From: Malaya genurostris
Taxonomy: Eukaryota > Arthropoda > Insecta > Diptera > Culicidae
Assembly: GCF_030247185.1 (NCBI RefSeq)
Contig: NC_080571.1
Coordinates: 1,356,001-1,420,000 of the forward strand
Length of the DNA stretch: 64,000 nucleotides
Direction: 5' to 3'
Shown: in pieces, positions 31,900 to 43,694 of the stretch
Numbering within the stretch: the first letter of the stretch is position 1
How the letters are laid out: every line of letters begins with the position of its first letter
Notes under the pieces: generated by a model
Told to the model about the DNA's origin: nothing
What the model saw: the letters and a program-made list of their open reading frames with translations, nothing else
Database searches by the model: none
Translations under genes and position numbers: made by a program

Positions 31900-32060
31900 T
31901 ATTCTTGCCATTCTCATATAGAAAGGTTATGCCATCACTGTGAAAACCGACTTCATATACCATTCGACTCAGTTCGTCGAGTACGCAAAATGTCTGTGTG
32001 TGTATATGTGTGTGTGTGTGTATGTGTGTGTGTGTATGTGTGTATGTAACGTTTTGTCGT
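31900..32060 (+). repeat. Fragment of the mosquito CATATAGAAAGGTTATG repeat with (TG)n
   Basis: It contains CTCATATAGAAAGGTTATGC, CACTGTGAAAACCGACTT, ATACCATTCGACTCAGTTCG and then a TG/TATG-rich microsatellite (31995-32048). The same order occurs at 33715-33860. The Val/Cys-rich ORF here is an artefact of the TG run. Confidence 0.8.
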
Positions 32061-33250
32061 GAATACGTCTTACTTTATTATGGGGTGCCTTTTCAAAATT
32101 TACCCTCTGAGAGAGTGATAAGTTTTTGATCGTGAATATCTCTTGTTGTATCTAACGAATCAACATAATTTTTGCTACATGCCATCAAAAATATAATCAC
32201 AATTTTATGATAAAATTTTCAGTTGTGTGACAAAATCTCAAATAATTCAAAATTAAACTTTTCTGAAATGTTTGGTATAAACGAGTATCAAAGAGGATAG
32301 GATAATTCATAAGGCGCGTTTGCCTTTCTCGTATTTTCAAAGCTCATAGCTCAGTGATCTGTAAAAGGATTTATATAATCGAACTACCAATAGAATCGAA
32401 ATTTTTCAACTTAAACGTGTATAGCAACAGCATTGAAGTATTTCAATAGTACACTATTGAAAAACCTGTCTCATTTGACCCATGTCATCACCAGCCAATC
32501 AGAACGCGTTCTGAGAAAGAGAACAAAATATCTGCTGCTGTACAACAAATCGTTCGAAAAAATGTTCCAAACAGTGTTTAATATCGTAGTGAGTTCCACA
32601 ATTTAGTCCTTCTGAAAGGCAGGAATGAATCCCGTACAGCATCCGGATAGTTTCTTTCAATGAAATGCAAATCCGAAATGAAATAATCGACATTAAAATT
32701 CTGTATGCGGCTATGTTTATAACCGTTAGGATCGCCCATTAGTGAAAAAGCTACAAACGAAATCAGGTAAAAGAAAGCCTCTCAACAAAAATTGGATCAG
32801 TTTGGATTCTATCGCCACAGCGAGCACATGTATTCTGTGTCGTTTGCAAAACTAGTTTCGCCTCCGACAAGAGCGATTACGTCACAGCTGCCAGTCATTT
32901 GCATTGATGAAAAAGCAACGCTGGAGAGCATTACACAAAATCAGCCGTTCTAATGGCTCTAAAAGTTTTCTAAAGAACTATTAGGATTTCTTGCTCGTAA
33001 ATCGAAGGGAAATATCCTCAGTTTAGCGCAAATCTAGAACTGTTTGATTTGATTTGTGCACTTTTCGTGTGTGAAATTCACAGTAATCTAGATCAAGTGA
33101 AGCCTTCTTTGTTTTTGCGAAAAATGTGGAAAAGGGGAATGCTTGCATAATTCATACAATTGATCAACTAATTGATATTCGGAAGTGTTAAGGAACATGT
33201 CAGTTGTTTTCGTATTCACGACATCCAGTTATGTCTCTGACATTACCCAC
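32061..33250. other. No recognisable gene (receptor intron)
   Basis: Non-coding. It probably includes degraded repeat sequence related to the flanking family (for example GCCTTTCTCGTATTTTC near 32320). No TIRs or protein motifs can be defended. Confidence 0.4.
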
Positions 33251-33252
33251 CC

Positions 33253-34385
33253 GCCTTTTTTTGCACTAACTTTTCTCGGAGATGGCTTAACCGATTTTCA
33301 CAAACTTAGATTCAAATGAAAGGTCTTGTGGTCCCAAACAAAATTCCTGAACATTATTTGGATCCGACTTCCGGTTCGGGAGTTATGGGGTAAAATGTGC
33401 AAAAAAAAAGAAAATATGTGTTCTAACTTTTCTTATAGATTACGCGACCGATTTTCACAAACTTAGGTTCAAATGAAAGGTCTTATGGTCCCATACGTAA
33501 TTCCTAAATTTCATCAGGATCCGACTTCCGGATCCAGAAATATAGGGTAAAGTGTGTTAAAAATTGTATACCATCACTGAAAATGGGGAAAAACCTTAAA
33601 AAATTTTCTAAATCAACCTCAAATCTTTTCCAATTTGATGGTTTTTATCAGTAGACGGTCGAACAAACCGATTTCGGTTATTCTTTTAAGAATCGAAGAA
33701 ATTTTTTTTTGTCTTTCTCATATAGAAAGGTTATGCAATCACTGTGAAAACCGACTTTTGAACCGAGGCTCGGAGGGCCGAGTGTCATATACCATTCGAC
33801 TCAGTTCGTCGAGTACGCAAAATGTCTGTGTGTGTGTATGAGCGTATGTGTGTATGTAACGTTTTTTACACTAACTTTTTTCTCGGGGATGGCTGAACCG
33901 ATTTTCACAAACTTAGATTCAAATGAAAGGTCTTGTGGTCCCATACAAAATTCCTGAATATTATTCGGAACCGACTTCCGGGTCCGGAGTTATGGGGCAA
34001 AATGTGCAAAAAATGAAAATATGTGTTCTAACTTTTCTCATAGATGGCGCGATCGATTTTCACAAACTTAGGTTCAAATGAAAGGTCCTGTGGTCCCATA
34101 CGTAATTCCTAAATTTCATCAGGATCCGACTTCCGGATCCAGAAATATAGGGTAAAGTGTGTTAAAAATTGTATACCATCACTGAAAAGAGCGAAGAACC
34201 GTAAAAAGTAAATCTTTTCCAATCGATAGTTTTTATCAGTAGACGGTCAAACAAATCTATTTCGGTTATTCTTTTCGAAGAAAAATAATTTTGAAGAATA
34301 CCACAGTATTATGTATATGATAGTATGACTGATATGAGAAAGGCATCATTACACCACTAGGTGGATTAAAACAGGTTTTTTCTTA
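33253..34385 (+). repeat. Two direct copies of an abundant mosquito repeat unit
   Basis: Unit 1 (33253-33705) and unit 2 (33868-34290) are direct copies about 616 bp apart. Each contains two sub-copies of CCGATTTTCACAAACTTAGR followed by TTCAAATGAAAGGTC and GATCCGACTTCCGG. Between them lie the CATATAGAAAGGTTATGCA segment and a short (TG)n. The right end (34338-34385) is the terminal motif ACCACTAGGTGGATTAAAAC. A diverged relative occurs at 47950-48310. There is no coding content. Confidence 0.85.
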
Positions 34386-35560
34386 ATCGTGTCAAAGCAG
34401 CAGTGGACATGATGCGACAGTAATTGGAAGCTTGCTGTGATTTGCAACACTCTGAGAAAAAATTGGACACTTGACTGCAGATTAGACAGACCCAGCAAAA
34501 GTCGTAGTGAAGAATATGCACAAAAAGTATGAAAGACACCTGTTAGCACCATTGGGTAGCGATCTACCCAATCACAATTCCAGGCAGCTGAAACAAACAA
34601 ATATTCTTTACGAATCACCACGTCCACACAGCTTCGTAATAGATTTTCCCCGTTAGGAATGCTGTCCTGCGAAGCCTCAAGCGAATGAATAAAAATAAAT
34701 GACATCAAATCTCTTATCCAAGAAGAACACCTGTGATACTTTCCCTGGGACGTGATTGGCCGCCGGAGACTCAATTCTTGCTTTAATGTATGATTTGTCA
34801 GGATCGTCTCGGCTTAGCCACAATAATCAAGCGACGTGTATTAATCTCTCCAATGTCGACTTATTTTCGGTTCAAGGACGCGCATTCCGTGATCGGGAGT
34901 CGTTCTCGTTTCGTTTTTGTCGTCGCGACGTGGTGGCATTAATCACCGATAATTCACTTCTTGAGTTTCATTTAAACGACGGAGATGGCTGGAATGTGAA
35001 TTGATTTTATGAAATCATTTAGCTTCCGTCGTAATTTCGTTCCAATTATCTGCTGCTCGGATTGTCTTCGACGATTGTAAGAAATAATTCTTTCTACGAG
35101 GATTATTCTTTTCGTCCAACCAAGAGTAGAACGGGGAAACTTTACGGGTTGTAATTTTCGTTGGGCTGAAGCAATTTCCATTTGACTAAAAGGTCTCAAG
35201 GTAAATTTGACTAAAAGGTCTCAAGGTAAATCAAATTCCAAAGATGCAGGGTGTTTAGTGTAAAAATGACAATTTCAAAAGTAATGTTTTTTCATTGATG
35301 GTTTAGTGATGAGTGAATTCATTTCGGGGGTTAACCTAAGTATGTGCTTAGGGCTGTAATAACAGTGAGTAATAACAGTTCTCCTATTTTCCTATACGTT
35401 ACATGTGGAACGTCTTAACGATGTTTTTTATAGAACTGTTACAGTATTAGTTCAATAAAACCTGCCAACGCGCTGAAAAGTATAAAACGAAACATTATTA
35501 AAATATTTGACATATTTCATCTTTTGATTTGTCGGGCCGACTAATATTTCAAGGTTGCCT
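34386..35560. other. No recognisable gene (receptor intron)
   Basis: Includes a small ORF-rich patch near 34.35-35.0 kb on both strands with no domain signature and no plausible splice context. A short direct duplication TTGACTAAAAGGTCTCAAGG occurs at about 35181 and 35208. Confidence 0.4.
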
Positions 35561-35561
35561 A

Positions 35562-36062
35562 CACGCTTACTTGTGGCTACCCAAAATTAAGTCAAAAGTC
35601 ACCCAATTTCGCAAAAACCATACCTACCCAAAATTGAGTAGAACGGGAACTACGCACTTTTGGGTAAATATGCTTTTCGCAAAATTTGAGTAGAACTTAC
35701 TTTCTTTTGTTGACGTTTGTAAATGAGTATCCGGAACAGTCTTGGTATTACCATCAGGCAACCATGCACGGGACATTGGAAATCTATTCACAATGTACTT
35801 CTATTTCACAATGTAAACATGCATAAACATAATGTATTTTACTTACCAACTAGAGCCTAATACGACTCGCGGTCCACACAAATTTTTATTTTCTCCATCC
35901 TAGAAACACTTGAAAATTTCACACATGAAAATGTCGGTCGGAGCGATAAGGTAATTTTGCCTCAGTGATAGTTTTATATTCTACTCATTTTTTGACGTCT
36001 GTTCACAGCTGCCGAGAATGAGTACTTTCGATTCACTCACTGAGTAGCCACAAGTAAGCGTG
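35562..36062. mobile_element. TA-flanked MITE, 501 bp
   Basis: The termini CACGCTTACTTGTGGCTAC at left and the exact reverse complement at right form a perfect TIR of about 19 bp. TA lies outside each end (35560-35561, 36063-36064). The left interior repeats ACCCAAAATTGAGTAGAA-type words two to three times. It has no transposase. It is probably mobilised by a Tc1/mariner-type enzyme. Confidence 0.85.
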
Positions 36063-36797
36063 TAAGGAAGCGATGGAAAACGCCATCCTACAGTGCAAGT
36101 TGAATGTTTTCTCTTGCCCCGCTTCACTTTAACATGGATACAATGTGTGTGTGTGTCGTATGCCAGATAGTAAAGTCTCATCTATGGAAAGCCAACTAAA
36201 AGAGGAATTATTATCTCAGTCTGCAGCACTCTGAGTTTCTGTCTCTCGCATTGGTCCGTGGAATAGAGGTACACTCAGAAGCTTCATTTAGAAATAAAAC
36301 GGATAGAATACCATACGTACAAAAAAAAACTAAATGCATCTGAATTTCGAGAAAATAGTGTATGTTTTCATCGTTGTATCATGAACTACTTTTTCATTTT
36401 TGATTATAACTTTTCGCAATGGTTTTATAGACGAAATGTTCTATATTCGTGATTGCGTGAATATTTGAATGGTCCATTCTCACCTACCTACTAATCGGAT
36501 TAAATATAAAAATCCCATGCAAGCAATCGGCTTAACACTGTTTAATTGAAATGATTGACTGGCTGAACTGGTATGAACATTGAAATTCTGCCACCCATTT
36601 AAAATATGCCATGCATTAACAATAGATTCTATTTGAATACATCGCCGAATCGGATACGACCCACAATAAAATATGTCATATGTTTATTAAAGCATCTGTA
36701 TTCCAGGTGATGAACATTTAAATAATTATACAATACAGTGTGCAATAAATCCATTTTCCTGTTCCCTGGGAATTTAAGAAGAATAAAACAATTTTTG
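36063..36797. other. No recognisable gene (receptor intron)
   Basis: Non-coding AT-rich sequence between the MITE and the mariner relic. Confidence 0.4.
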
Positions 36798-37500
36798 GAT
36801 AAATTCATTCATAGTGAGATCGTCACGCTAGCGACAACTTTCTCCCATCTTTTCGGAAATTTTCGGATCCCGGCTCGAAAAAAAGAGTCTTTTTTTGACG
36901 CTATCCATGAAGCAATCCATTTTTCCAACTCTTCGAAGGATTGAAAATGTTGATCTGCCAGGCCGTGTGCCATCGAACGGAATAGGTGGAAGTCAGAAGG
37001 GGCGACATCTGGGAAATACGGCGGGTGGGCAAGACTTCCCATTTCAGCTTTTCCAGGTACTTTTTGACCACTTTTGCGACGTGAGGTCGAGCATTGTCGT
37101 GTTGGAGGATGACTTTGCCATGTCGCTCTTGATACTGTGGCCGCTTTTCTTTTAGCGCGCGACTAAGGCGAATCAGTTGCGTTATTGATGGTTTCACCCG
37201 GTTTTAAGAGCTCGTAGTAAATTGTTATTCATCTTTGAAGGTTTTTTCTCTTCCACCATCATGTTTGTCTTCGAAATCGAAATCACCATTTATAAAACGT
37301 TGAAACCACTCCCGACACGTTCTTTTACTCAGACCAGCATCACCGTAAGTTTCTGAAGGCATTCGATGCGCTTCAGTTGCATTTTTTTTCGAATTGTAAC
37401 AGAAAAGTAAAACTTCTCGCAAATGCGAGAATTGGGCACATGAACAGACATTCTCGAGCGTGAATAATACGAAAACAAGAGCAGCTGTCACTGAAACGGC
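36798..37500 (-). pseudogene. Internally deleted mariner (cecropia-like) transposase
   Basis: On the minus strand the N-terminal part (to about 37225) reads LREVLLFCYNSKKNATEAHR and SKRTCREWFQRFINGDFDFE, the usual mariner helix-turn-helix region. It then jumps to YYELLKPGETIN, LIRLSRALKEKRPQYQER, VILQHDNARPHVAKVVKKYL and SDFHLFRSMAHGLADQHFQS. The segment with the first catalytic Asp is deleted (junction near 37225-37235), and further frameshifts break the rest. The second (HDN) and third (PSDFH) Asp regions remain. The ends of the element were not resolved. Confidence 0.8.
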
Positions 37501-38254
37501 GATGACAATTCGTTAGGCACTGTACACACTCACTTTAAAGGCATTATCATCTATGTATTTTAACCAGCCTCAGCCGGTACAGCCACCTGTCGGAAAACGG
37601 CAGATGAAAAGTTGTACACCTGATAGATATACACGCCCAAAAGGAACTATTCAAGATTTAGTAAGATCCTACTCAAGATTTTTCTTGAGGTTATTTGACT
37701 ATTTTTCAAAGATTAACTATTCAATCTAATCAATCAATTTCAATCTCTTTTTCTAATACGAATGTAATTTGTTCAACAACAGTCCCATCGGGATCAGTTA
37801 TAACTTAATTTGATCGCGTTCTGTTCAGTAGATTTGTTTACCTTTAAATCACCTTATCGATCACATTGCAATCTCAGAAATTGATCCTAATTTCTCAGAA
37901 ATTGATCCGAATTTCATCATCCTGATTAAAAGATACTCTGGTATCTTTTGGTCAATGAAAGTTACATGATTCCAATAAATTAGTTTAGTTACAGAGATTC
38001 GTTCTCATCAGTGAGACTTGAAGGGCAATCGGTTCACTAAACACACTCTCGACCAATATTTCCTTTTCACTGTTGCCGCTAATATTGTTTGTATGTAAAT
38101 CGTTTTATTGTGCATCGGGATGTTGGCAATGTGTCATACGTATGCTATTATCTAATCTGTGAATCTTGTTCGTTGATGGCCTAAAAAACATAGGTTACAT
38201 CGAACCTCGATGTTCGGTTCCAAAAGCACAAGAAATAGTTAACAAAACGAAATA
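37501..38254. other. No recognisable gene (receptor intron)
   Basis: Non-coding. The right end of the mariner relic should lie near 37.52 kb but no TIR pair was confirmed. Confidence 0.35.
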
Positions 38255-39160
38255 GGGGTAGATGGGGTAAAATGCACCCCCTAAGGAAATGTAGCTACAT
38301 CTTAACTATAGAGAATAACACGGAAGAGTTTTATACATGACTATCTTCCATTATCATTATTTCTCAAAACTGCGTACAAATACTTACTGAATGCATTGAA
38401 AAATACATGAAATGTCTTATTTTTCAAAATCCTTAAGAATAGTCTATTGAAATATATGCGGGGCATGACGCCCGATCGTTGAAAACATTAAAAATACACA
38501 TTTTCAATTACGCGAAGTGACGATTATCTGAACATAGAGGTAGAATGATCTTAAACAACGGGTAAACATCCATCAAAACAACGGACTAAAGCTCATGACA
38601 ACCACGGGGCAATATGCACCCTCATAAAGCTTCTTCTTCTTATTTAAAGAAAGCTTTAGGCTTTTCGTTGACGAAATATTTGCCAGGGTGGAAGATTGTT
38701 CACTATTATTCAATAAATTGATAACTTATGGATAATTTTTGTAAGCGAATTCTTGAGCATTTTGCCTCACACAATTCGGGTCGTTTTGTCCCCAAAAATA
38801 TAAGACGATAAATTTGACGATTTTTCTATAAAATTGCAAATACATCGTCTGTATTAGAACTAATTTTAGAAACCCGAATGATTGGCAAAGAAGTTCACTG
38901 GTTACAAAATAAAATCTTCTTCCTCAGCCTAGAAAATTACTATGGAACGAACATAAAAAATTACTCATAACAGAGACATAATTGTTTTTTTTTTAATTTT
39001 TCCAGATATGATTGAACCATCGCTACCAAAATTTGATAGTAATCTGTTGTTATGGCGGACTTTCAATTCCATTAAAATTTCAGTCAAAAAAAATTGGTAA
39101 ATTTTGAGAAAAACAAAAGGTGCATTATGCCTCGGGGGTGCATTTTACCCCATCTTCCCC
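38255..39160. mobile_element. TA-flanked MITE, 906 bp, GGGGTAGATGGGG termini
   Basis: The left end GGGGTAGATGGGGTAAAATG and the right end (reverse GGGGAAGATGGGGTAAAATG) continue pairing for about 27 bp. TA is present outside both (38253-38254, 39161-39162). Extra words such as GGGGCAATATGCACC and GGTGCATTATGCC recur inside near the ends. No protein is encoded. Confidence 0.85.
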
Positions 39161-39162
39161 TA

Positions 39163-40355
39163 CACATCGATTTTCTAAGAATGGCTAAACCAATTTTCAT
39201 AGATTTAATGCTTAATGAATGCTACAGTTTCCTGCCGGTTGTTGAATTCAATTTCACTGTGATTTAGTACCTAGAGTATTGGAAAGTATTGTTCACTGTT
39301 TTATACAAGTGATATTCTGTGGTATGACTCCGACAGCCAGTTCTGATGTAGTTTGATACTGTCGAAGAATGTTATATTACTGGTTGGTTTCTTACTCAAG
39401 AATAAATCAGCTGTATTTTTACTCTCTTAATATTGTTTCACTTACGTAACTTATCATTTGTTCAAGGTAAATAAATAACATGCTTGAAAAGCAGGAAGAA
39501 GTAGAAAATTGCGAGAAAATTTGGCTAATGAAGAAGGTCTGAAGAATGATCACACAACTGGGATGTCATATATTTGAGTTGATGGGTAATCGTCCTCCAG
39601 TGTTATTCACAATTATGCAATTATGTAAAGCATGCTGAACTCATTCCGTCCGAGGTGATTGCGATTGCATAATAAGGAATCTGGTTAGGATTAGGAAAGA
39701 TTATTGTATTACAATTTGTAGATTTTCGTTATCTAGATCTACGTAGGAAACCAGCGATTTACGTGGATATCTTGCATTCTGATCGAATGCCACAAATGAA
39801 TGCATAGAACACGTACCCTTGTTCAATTGGAGCTCTTACACCCTCCCCTGGGCCACTTTTATTGGTTGTTTTTAACCTACTATTTACTCATACAATTTTT
39901 ATACCTATTGTAAATTTTTATAAAAACTCAAAATTTTCGTTCTTTCAAAAATATTTTTTGTGGAAGGAAAAACAACCAATAAAAAGTTTTACAAATATTA
40001 TGAGGCTAAAGCTCTCTAAGATTGCTTCATGAGATAATAGTTTCGTGGTTGTTAAACTCCAAAAGTTCCAAAAGTGAAGAAACCGAGAACCGAGATAACT
40101 AACGTAATTTTTTATGGCCATCAACTAATATAACCAAAAAATTTAAATAGTTTATTGACACATTTAGATAATTTTTACGTTTTTCACTAATCGAAATAAG
40201 GGTGCATCTTAGAACGCTTGCTGTTCATGCTGTTCGTGGATGATCTTTTCCGTGAATTCTCGTCATTTAAAGCATTTAATGTATGCAGATGATTCTAATC
40301 ATCACAAGTCTTATGGATTGCTGAGCTATACAAATGATCATCAACAAACGGACAT
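39163..40355. other. No recognisable gene (receptor intron)
   Basis: Non-coding AT-rich sequence. No repeats with defensible borders were seen. Confidence 0.4.
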
Positions 40356-40357
40356 TA

Positions 40358-40978
40358 AGGGCTGAGGTCAGTGTGTTTTACAGTGATTTAGAGGGCTATT
40401 TTCACGCTTTAAATCTGATTTTCTCAGAAACGGTGACGAATATAAAAAAAAACCCAACTGACAATCTCTTAGAAAATTAGTTTAGATTATTCTGTGAAAA
40501 TTTCAGAATGATTCATTGACTTTAGCGGTCGGAAAAGTCCTTTTTCTGAAGGAGGAATTGCAAAGCTGAAAACGTCGTCTTTCAAATTGTTCATTGAATA
40601 TCTCACATGGATCAAAATATTATCCTGACAATGTCTAGATAATTTAATTTAGATGCGATTAGTGCATAAAAACATATATGTTGTCGCGATGAAAATGAAG
40701 TGAATATTATTTTTGTGAAGGTAAGTCGATTTCTATGGCGGCGCCATTTTTTCTGCTCCAGTTTCCAGGTAACGAAACATGAGAATGAAATAAAATCGGC
40801 TCAGCAAGGCTTTCAAATAAGCGGTAGCTTTATTGGATGCAGACACATTCTATGCAAACTTGTAACCAAAAATATCGAAACTTTTCTGGTCACCCGCCCA
40901 TATGCGAGAGAGCATGGAGAGAAAAGTAATACGCAGAGCGAGACATGTGGTTATACGCGACCTACTGACCTCAGTCCT
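40358..40978. mobile_element. TA-flanked MITE, 621 bp, TIR AGGRCTGAGGTCAGT
   Basis: The left AGGGCTGAGGTCAGT and the right reverse complement AGGACTGAGGTCAGT differ at one base. TA lies outside both ends (40356-40357, 40979-40980). The 93-codon ORF inside has no recognisable domain and is likely spurious. Confidence 0.75.
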
Positions 40979-41365
40979 TAAGGCGCAGTTTTCGATTTTG
41001 TTTAATTATTTTTATGTATCAATTTGATACATACCAACAGTGCGTACTGGATTCATACAAAAAAACTGAATAAGATTTTTTGGAAACTGTTACAATATTT
41101 GTTTTTCATCACTGATCACAGATTTCCTTTGCTATAACACCGACAATCGTACGTTCAAAATCCCGATAACATTTCATTTTTGTTATGGTAATGAATATTA
41201 TCGGTATCAAGACCAAACTTCCTTATGTGTGCCATTGCAGTCACAGAATGCGAAAGAATTTTCAACCGTTTATCGCGAAAATGCGTTAAAAAATGTTATA
41301 CACGATTTCAAAACTATTTTGCCATTCTTCATTTAAATACCCTATTAATAAGAACAAAAATGTAC

Positions 41366-41870
41366 GTCGTTTTCACTTGATACCAAACCTAACCCAGCTT
41401 CCATCCTAACAGCAGTCAAACCGTTTGTTAGAAGCCAATTTTAACGTCATTGAATCATTTTTCGACTCAGTTTCGGATTCTTCTATCGGATTTTGCACAC
41501 CCACGTTTCTACGTTTCGTGAAAATTGTTTGTTTGATCAAACTACTCAGGGTCAGTTCCAGTTTTCTCAAGCAATAAAACACTGAGATATCTGGGTTTTT
41601 GATGGCATTCGTAACCAAAACTTTATGAACAATTCTTATGTCGTTTTTGCTTGAGAAAACTGAAACTGACCTAGGGTAATTTCATCAAACAAACACTTTT
41701 CACGAAACTATATTGATTTCGCACTTAGTAACGGGGATATAACAACCAGGTTCGAAACTGACTCGATTTTCAGTTCAACAACGTTAAAGCTAGGTTCGAA
41801 ACTAGCTTCAAACAAACGGTTTGACAGCTGACAGGAAACTAGGTTAGGTTTGGTATCAAGCGAAAACGAC
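41366..41870. mobile_element. Foldback MITE, about 505 bp
   Basis: The whole stretch is an imperfect palindrome. The outer ends read GTCGTTTTCACTTGATACCA and, reversed, GTCGTTTTCGCTTGATACCA. Inner blocks TTTCGTGAAAATTGTTTGTT and TCAGTTTTCTCAAGCA (as read on the right arm) also occur inverted in the two arms. The arms are about 230 bp around a centre near 41620. No target duplication was resolved. Confidence 0.75.
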
Positions 41871-42499
41871 ATTAGGTGGCACGGTACAATGGCCAACATA
41901 CTTCGACTCAATGAAAACTAGATCGAAAAAGTTCACGTGTTTATCATACGTCGCAGATTGCTGAAAGAATATTTAAATCACTACGTTTGTCCCACCTGTG
42001 TCTAGCTCATTATACGAGAACTCGTCTCCGCAAAGACACATTGCGATAGCTATGTACTGGAATAAGTTGCAAAGCTCAGCAAAAAAAACACTTGGAATTC
42101 ACAGGTTGCCTCCCACCTGATACCATATTCGGGTTTGATATGCTAAAAGCATAAAATGCTGAAAAGTTTGTACAGGACAGTGAAATGCAAATAACGGTTC
42201 GGTCGTTCGTTTTGTGTGGCTCATAAACCTGGGGAAAAAATTATCTTTCGAAACTTCAAAACATTCTGAAACTCGACAGTGTCGATTGATGGATGTGCAA
42301 AGCTTACCGAAGTCGTTATAAACTCAGCAGTGTTCGAAAGGAAAAGTCGGTGATTGTAAATTGCTTTATTTGTTTACCGAGAAAGAATTTTCACTGTAGG
42401 TTAGCATATTTGGTACTAATTTCAATTATTATCAAATAACCTTAGTATTAAATTCCTTTTGTAGAAATTGTTTTTATTTGTTTTAATGAACTTCATAGA

Positions 42500-42645
42500 A
42501 AAATTTCAACTCACAAAACATCTGCATGGTTAGTGCTACGATCTTTCTGACGCTAAGAATCCTTCCAGATCGGAACCTGAACAGACACAACTGGCTTGTA
42601 AAACCAGCACGTTACGCATTGAACCGCCAACCCGAGATAATCTTC
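42500..42645 (-). repeat. tRNA-derived SINE-like sequence
   Basis: On the minus strand it starts near GGGTTGGCGGTTCAATGCG, an A-box-like region. An anticodon-like stem-loop follows (CTGGT-TTTACAA-GCCAG, anticodon position TAC), then a weak B-box-like TGTTCAGGTTCCGATC and an unrelated tail. This is the usual layout of a tRNA-derived SINE. It is not a functional tRNA because the acceptor and T arms do not close. Confidence 0.5.
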
Positions 42646-42938
42646 AATTCAAATACGTCAGGTCAATTTTCCGATGAATTTGAGTAAAATGCTAGACATT
42701 TGCGATTAGCGCACTTAACATTAAGTCATCCTTTCCTTCTCGCTCCTCACTTCTTGTTTGGTCTTTCAAATTTCACTAGCTGATCCACAAATCTCCAAAT
42801 AACTAGGGGAACGTGACACTTGAGCCAATTAGTTCTGATTCCTGAACAGGCTCAGAACATTTTGGTGTATGCTTATCATTCGGCATAAAATACTCAGAAT
42901 TACCAGCGTACCATATACTGCATAATTTTGAAGTACTA

Positions 42939-43500
42939 ACACATGGATCAATAAGTCCCGAGACTAACAATGAAAACAACATTTTTCTTGCCAAATTTTT
43001 TTCTATACATCAACATAATCACCTTTTAGGGTGATACAATGGTTCCAACGTTTTTTTTTTTCGATAAACTGCTTTCTGAATCATCGACTCGTTGCTGTTT
43101 TTGTTCCATCGAAAGCAATCGCGGCACCCACTTGGAAAAAACCTTTTTCATGCTCATTTTTTAATGAAGGATAGTAAATACACTTCCATATGATATCTGT
43201 GTCATCTCAGCAATCTCACGGAGCTTCACTTTACGATCTTTCATTATAATTTTTGTCACTTCACTCACATTTTCCGGTGTAACGGCTTCCACAGGTCTAC
43301 CCGAGCGTTCCGCGTCATTTGTGTCGGTACGACCACGTTTAAACTCGGCGAACCACCGACAAATCGTTGCTTTTGATGGACAAGAGTCCGGATAACATTT
43401 TTCATTCCATTGTTTCGCTTGCACGGTGTTTTTACCCATTAAAAAACAATCTCTGCTGCGCCATCTCTGCTTGAGTCTCGGGACTTATTGATCCATGTGT
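42939..43500 (-). mobile_element. Internally deleted mariner, 562 bp, with long perfect-looking TIRs
   Basis: The left end ACACATGGATCAATAAGTCC continues to CCGAGACT and matches the reverse complement of the right end (about 26 bp). TA lies on both sides (42937-42938, 43501-43502). It encodes the N-terminal transposase half on minus (see the CDS entry), followed by WVPRLLSMEQKQQRVDDSES. It then jumps to a C-terminal scrap (RWNHCITLKGDYVD) and lacks the whole catalytic core. Confidence 0.85.
43161..43439 (-). pseudogene. N-terminal part of a mariner transposase
   Basis: 92 codons that start MGKNTVQAKQWNEKCYPDSC and give both helix-turn-helix motifs (PSKATICRWFAEFKRG, then KVKLREIAEMTQISYGSVFT) around the linker ERSGRPVEAVTPENV. 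The DD34D catalytic domain is absent because of the internal deletion. It could at most encode a DNA-binding fragment able to recognise mariner ends. Confidence 0.75.
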
Positions 43501-43504
43501 TACA

Positions 43505-43640
43505 TTAAGAGAAAGGGTATAGCGTGATGGAATAATTCATGCCAGGGTTCGATTCTCAACCCCGCGCATAGGGTCAGTGAGGCAAATGGTATTAATGTCT
43601 ATAACCTCTATAATCGAATTGAAAAACAAATGAGCCACGC
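43505..43640 (+). repeat. SINE-like fragment with a B-box region
   Basis: It holds GGGTTCGATTCTCAACCCCG, an inverted-repeat T-arm-like piece with a B-box core, followed by CGCATAGGGTCAGTGAGGC and an AATTGAAAAACAAATGAGCC tail. This resembles the 3' half of a tRNA-derived SINE. The A-box side is weak. Confidence 0.4.
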
Positions 43641-43694
43641 CAAAGCAACGTTTGGTGATCGTGTTGTCTCAAAATCGTCAAAAGCATTTTCAGA

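Noticed and set aside
31759..32049. 96-codon ORF ending in Val/Cys repeats
   Set aside because: The end is a (TG)n microsatellite and the rest is a known-type mosquito repeat.
34349..35004. ORFs of 141 and 82 codons on opposite strands
   Set aside because: No recognisable domain, no splice context, and the first overlaps a repeat terminus.
42500..42645. A functional tRNA-Val (anticodon position TAC)
   Set aside because: The acceptor and T arms do not pair and the B box is poor, so it is better explained as a SINE.
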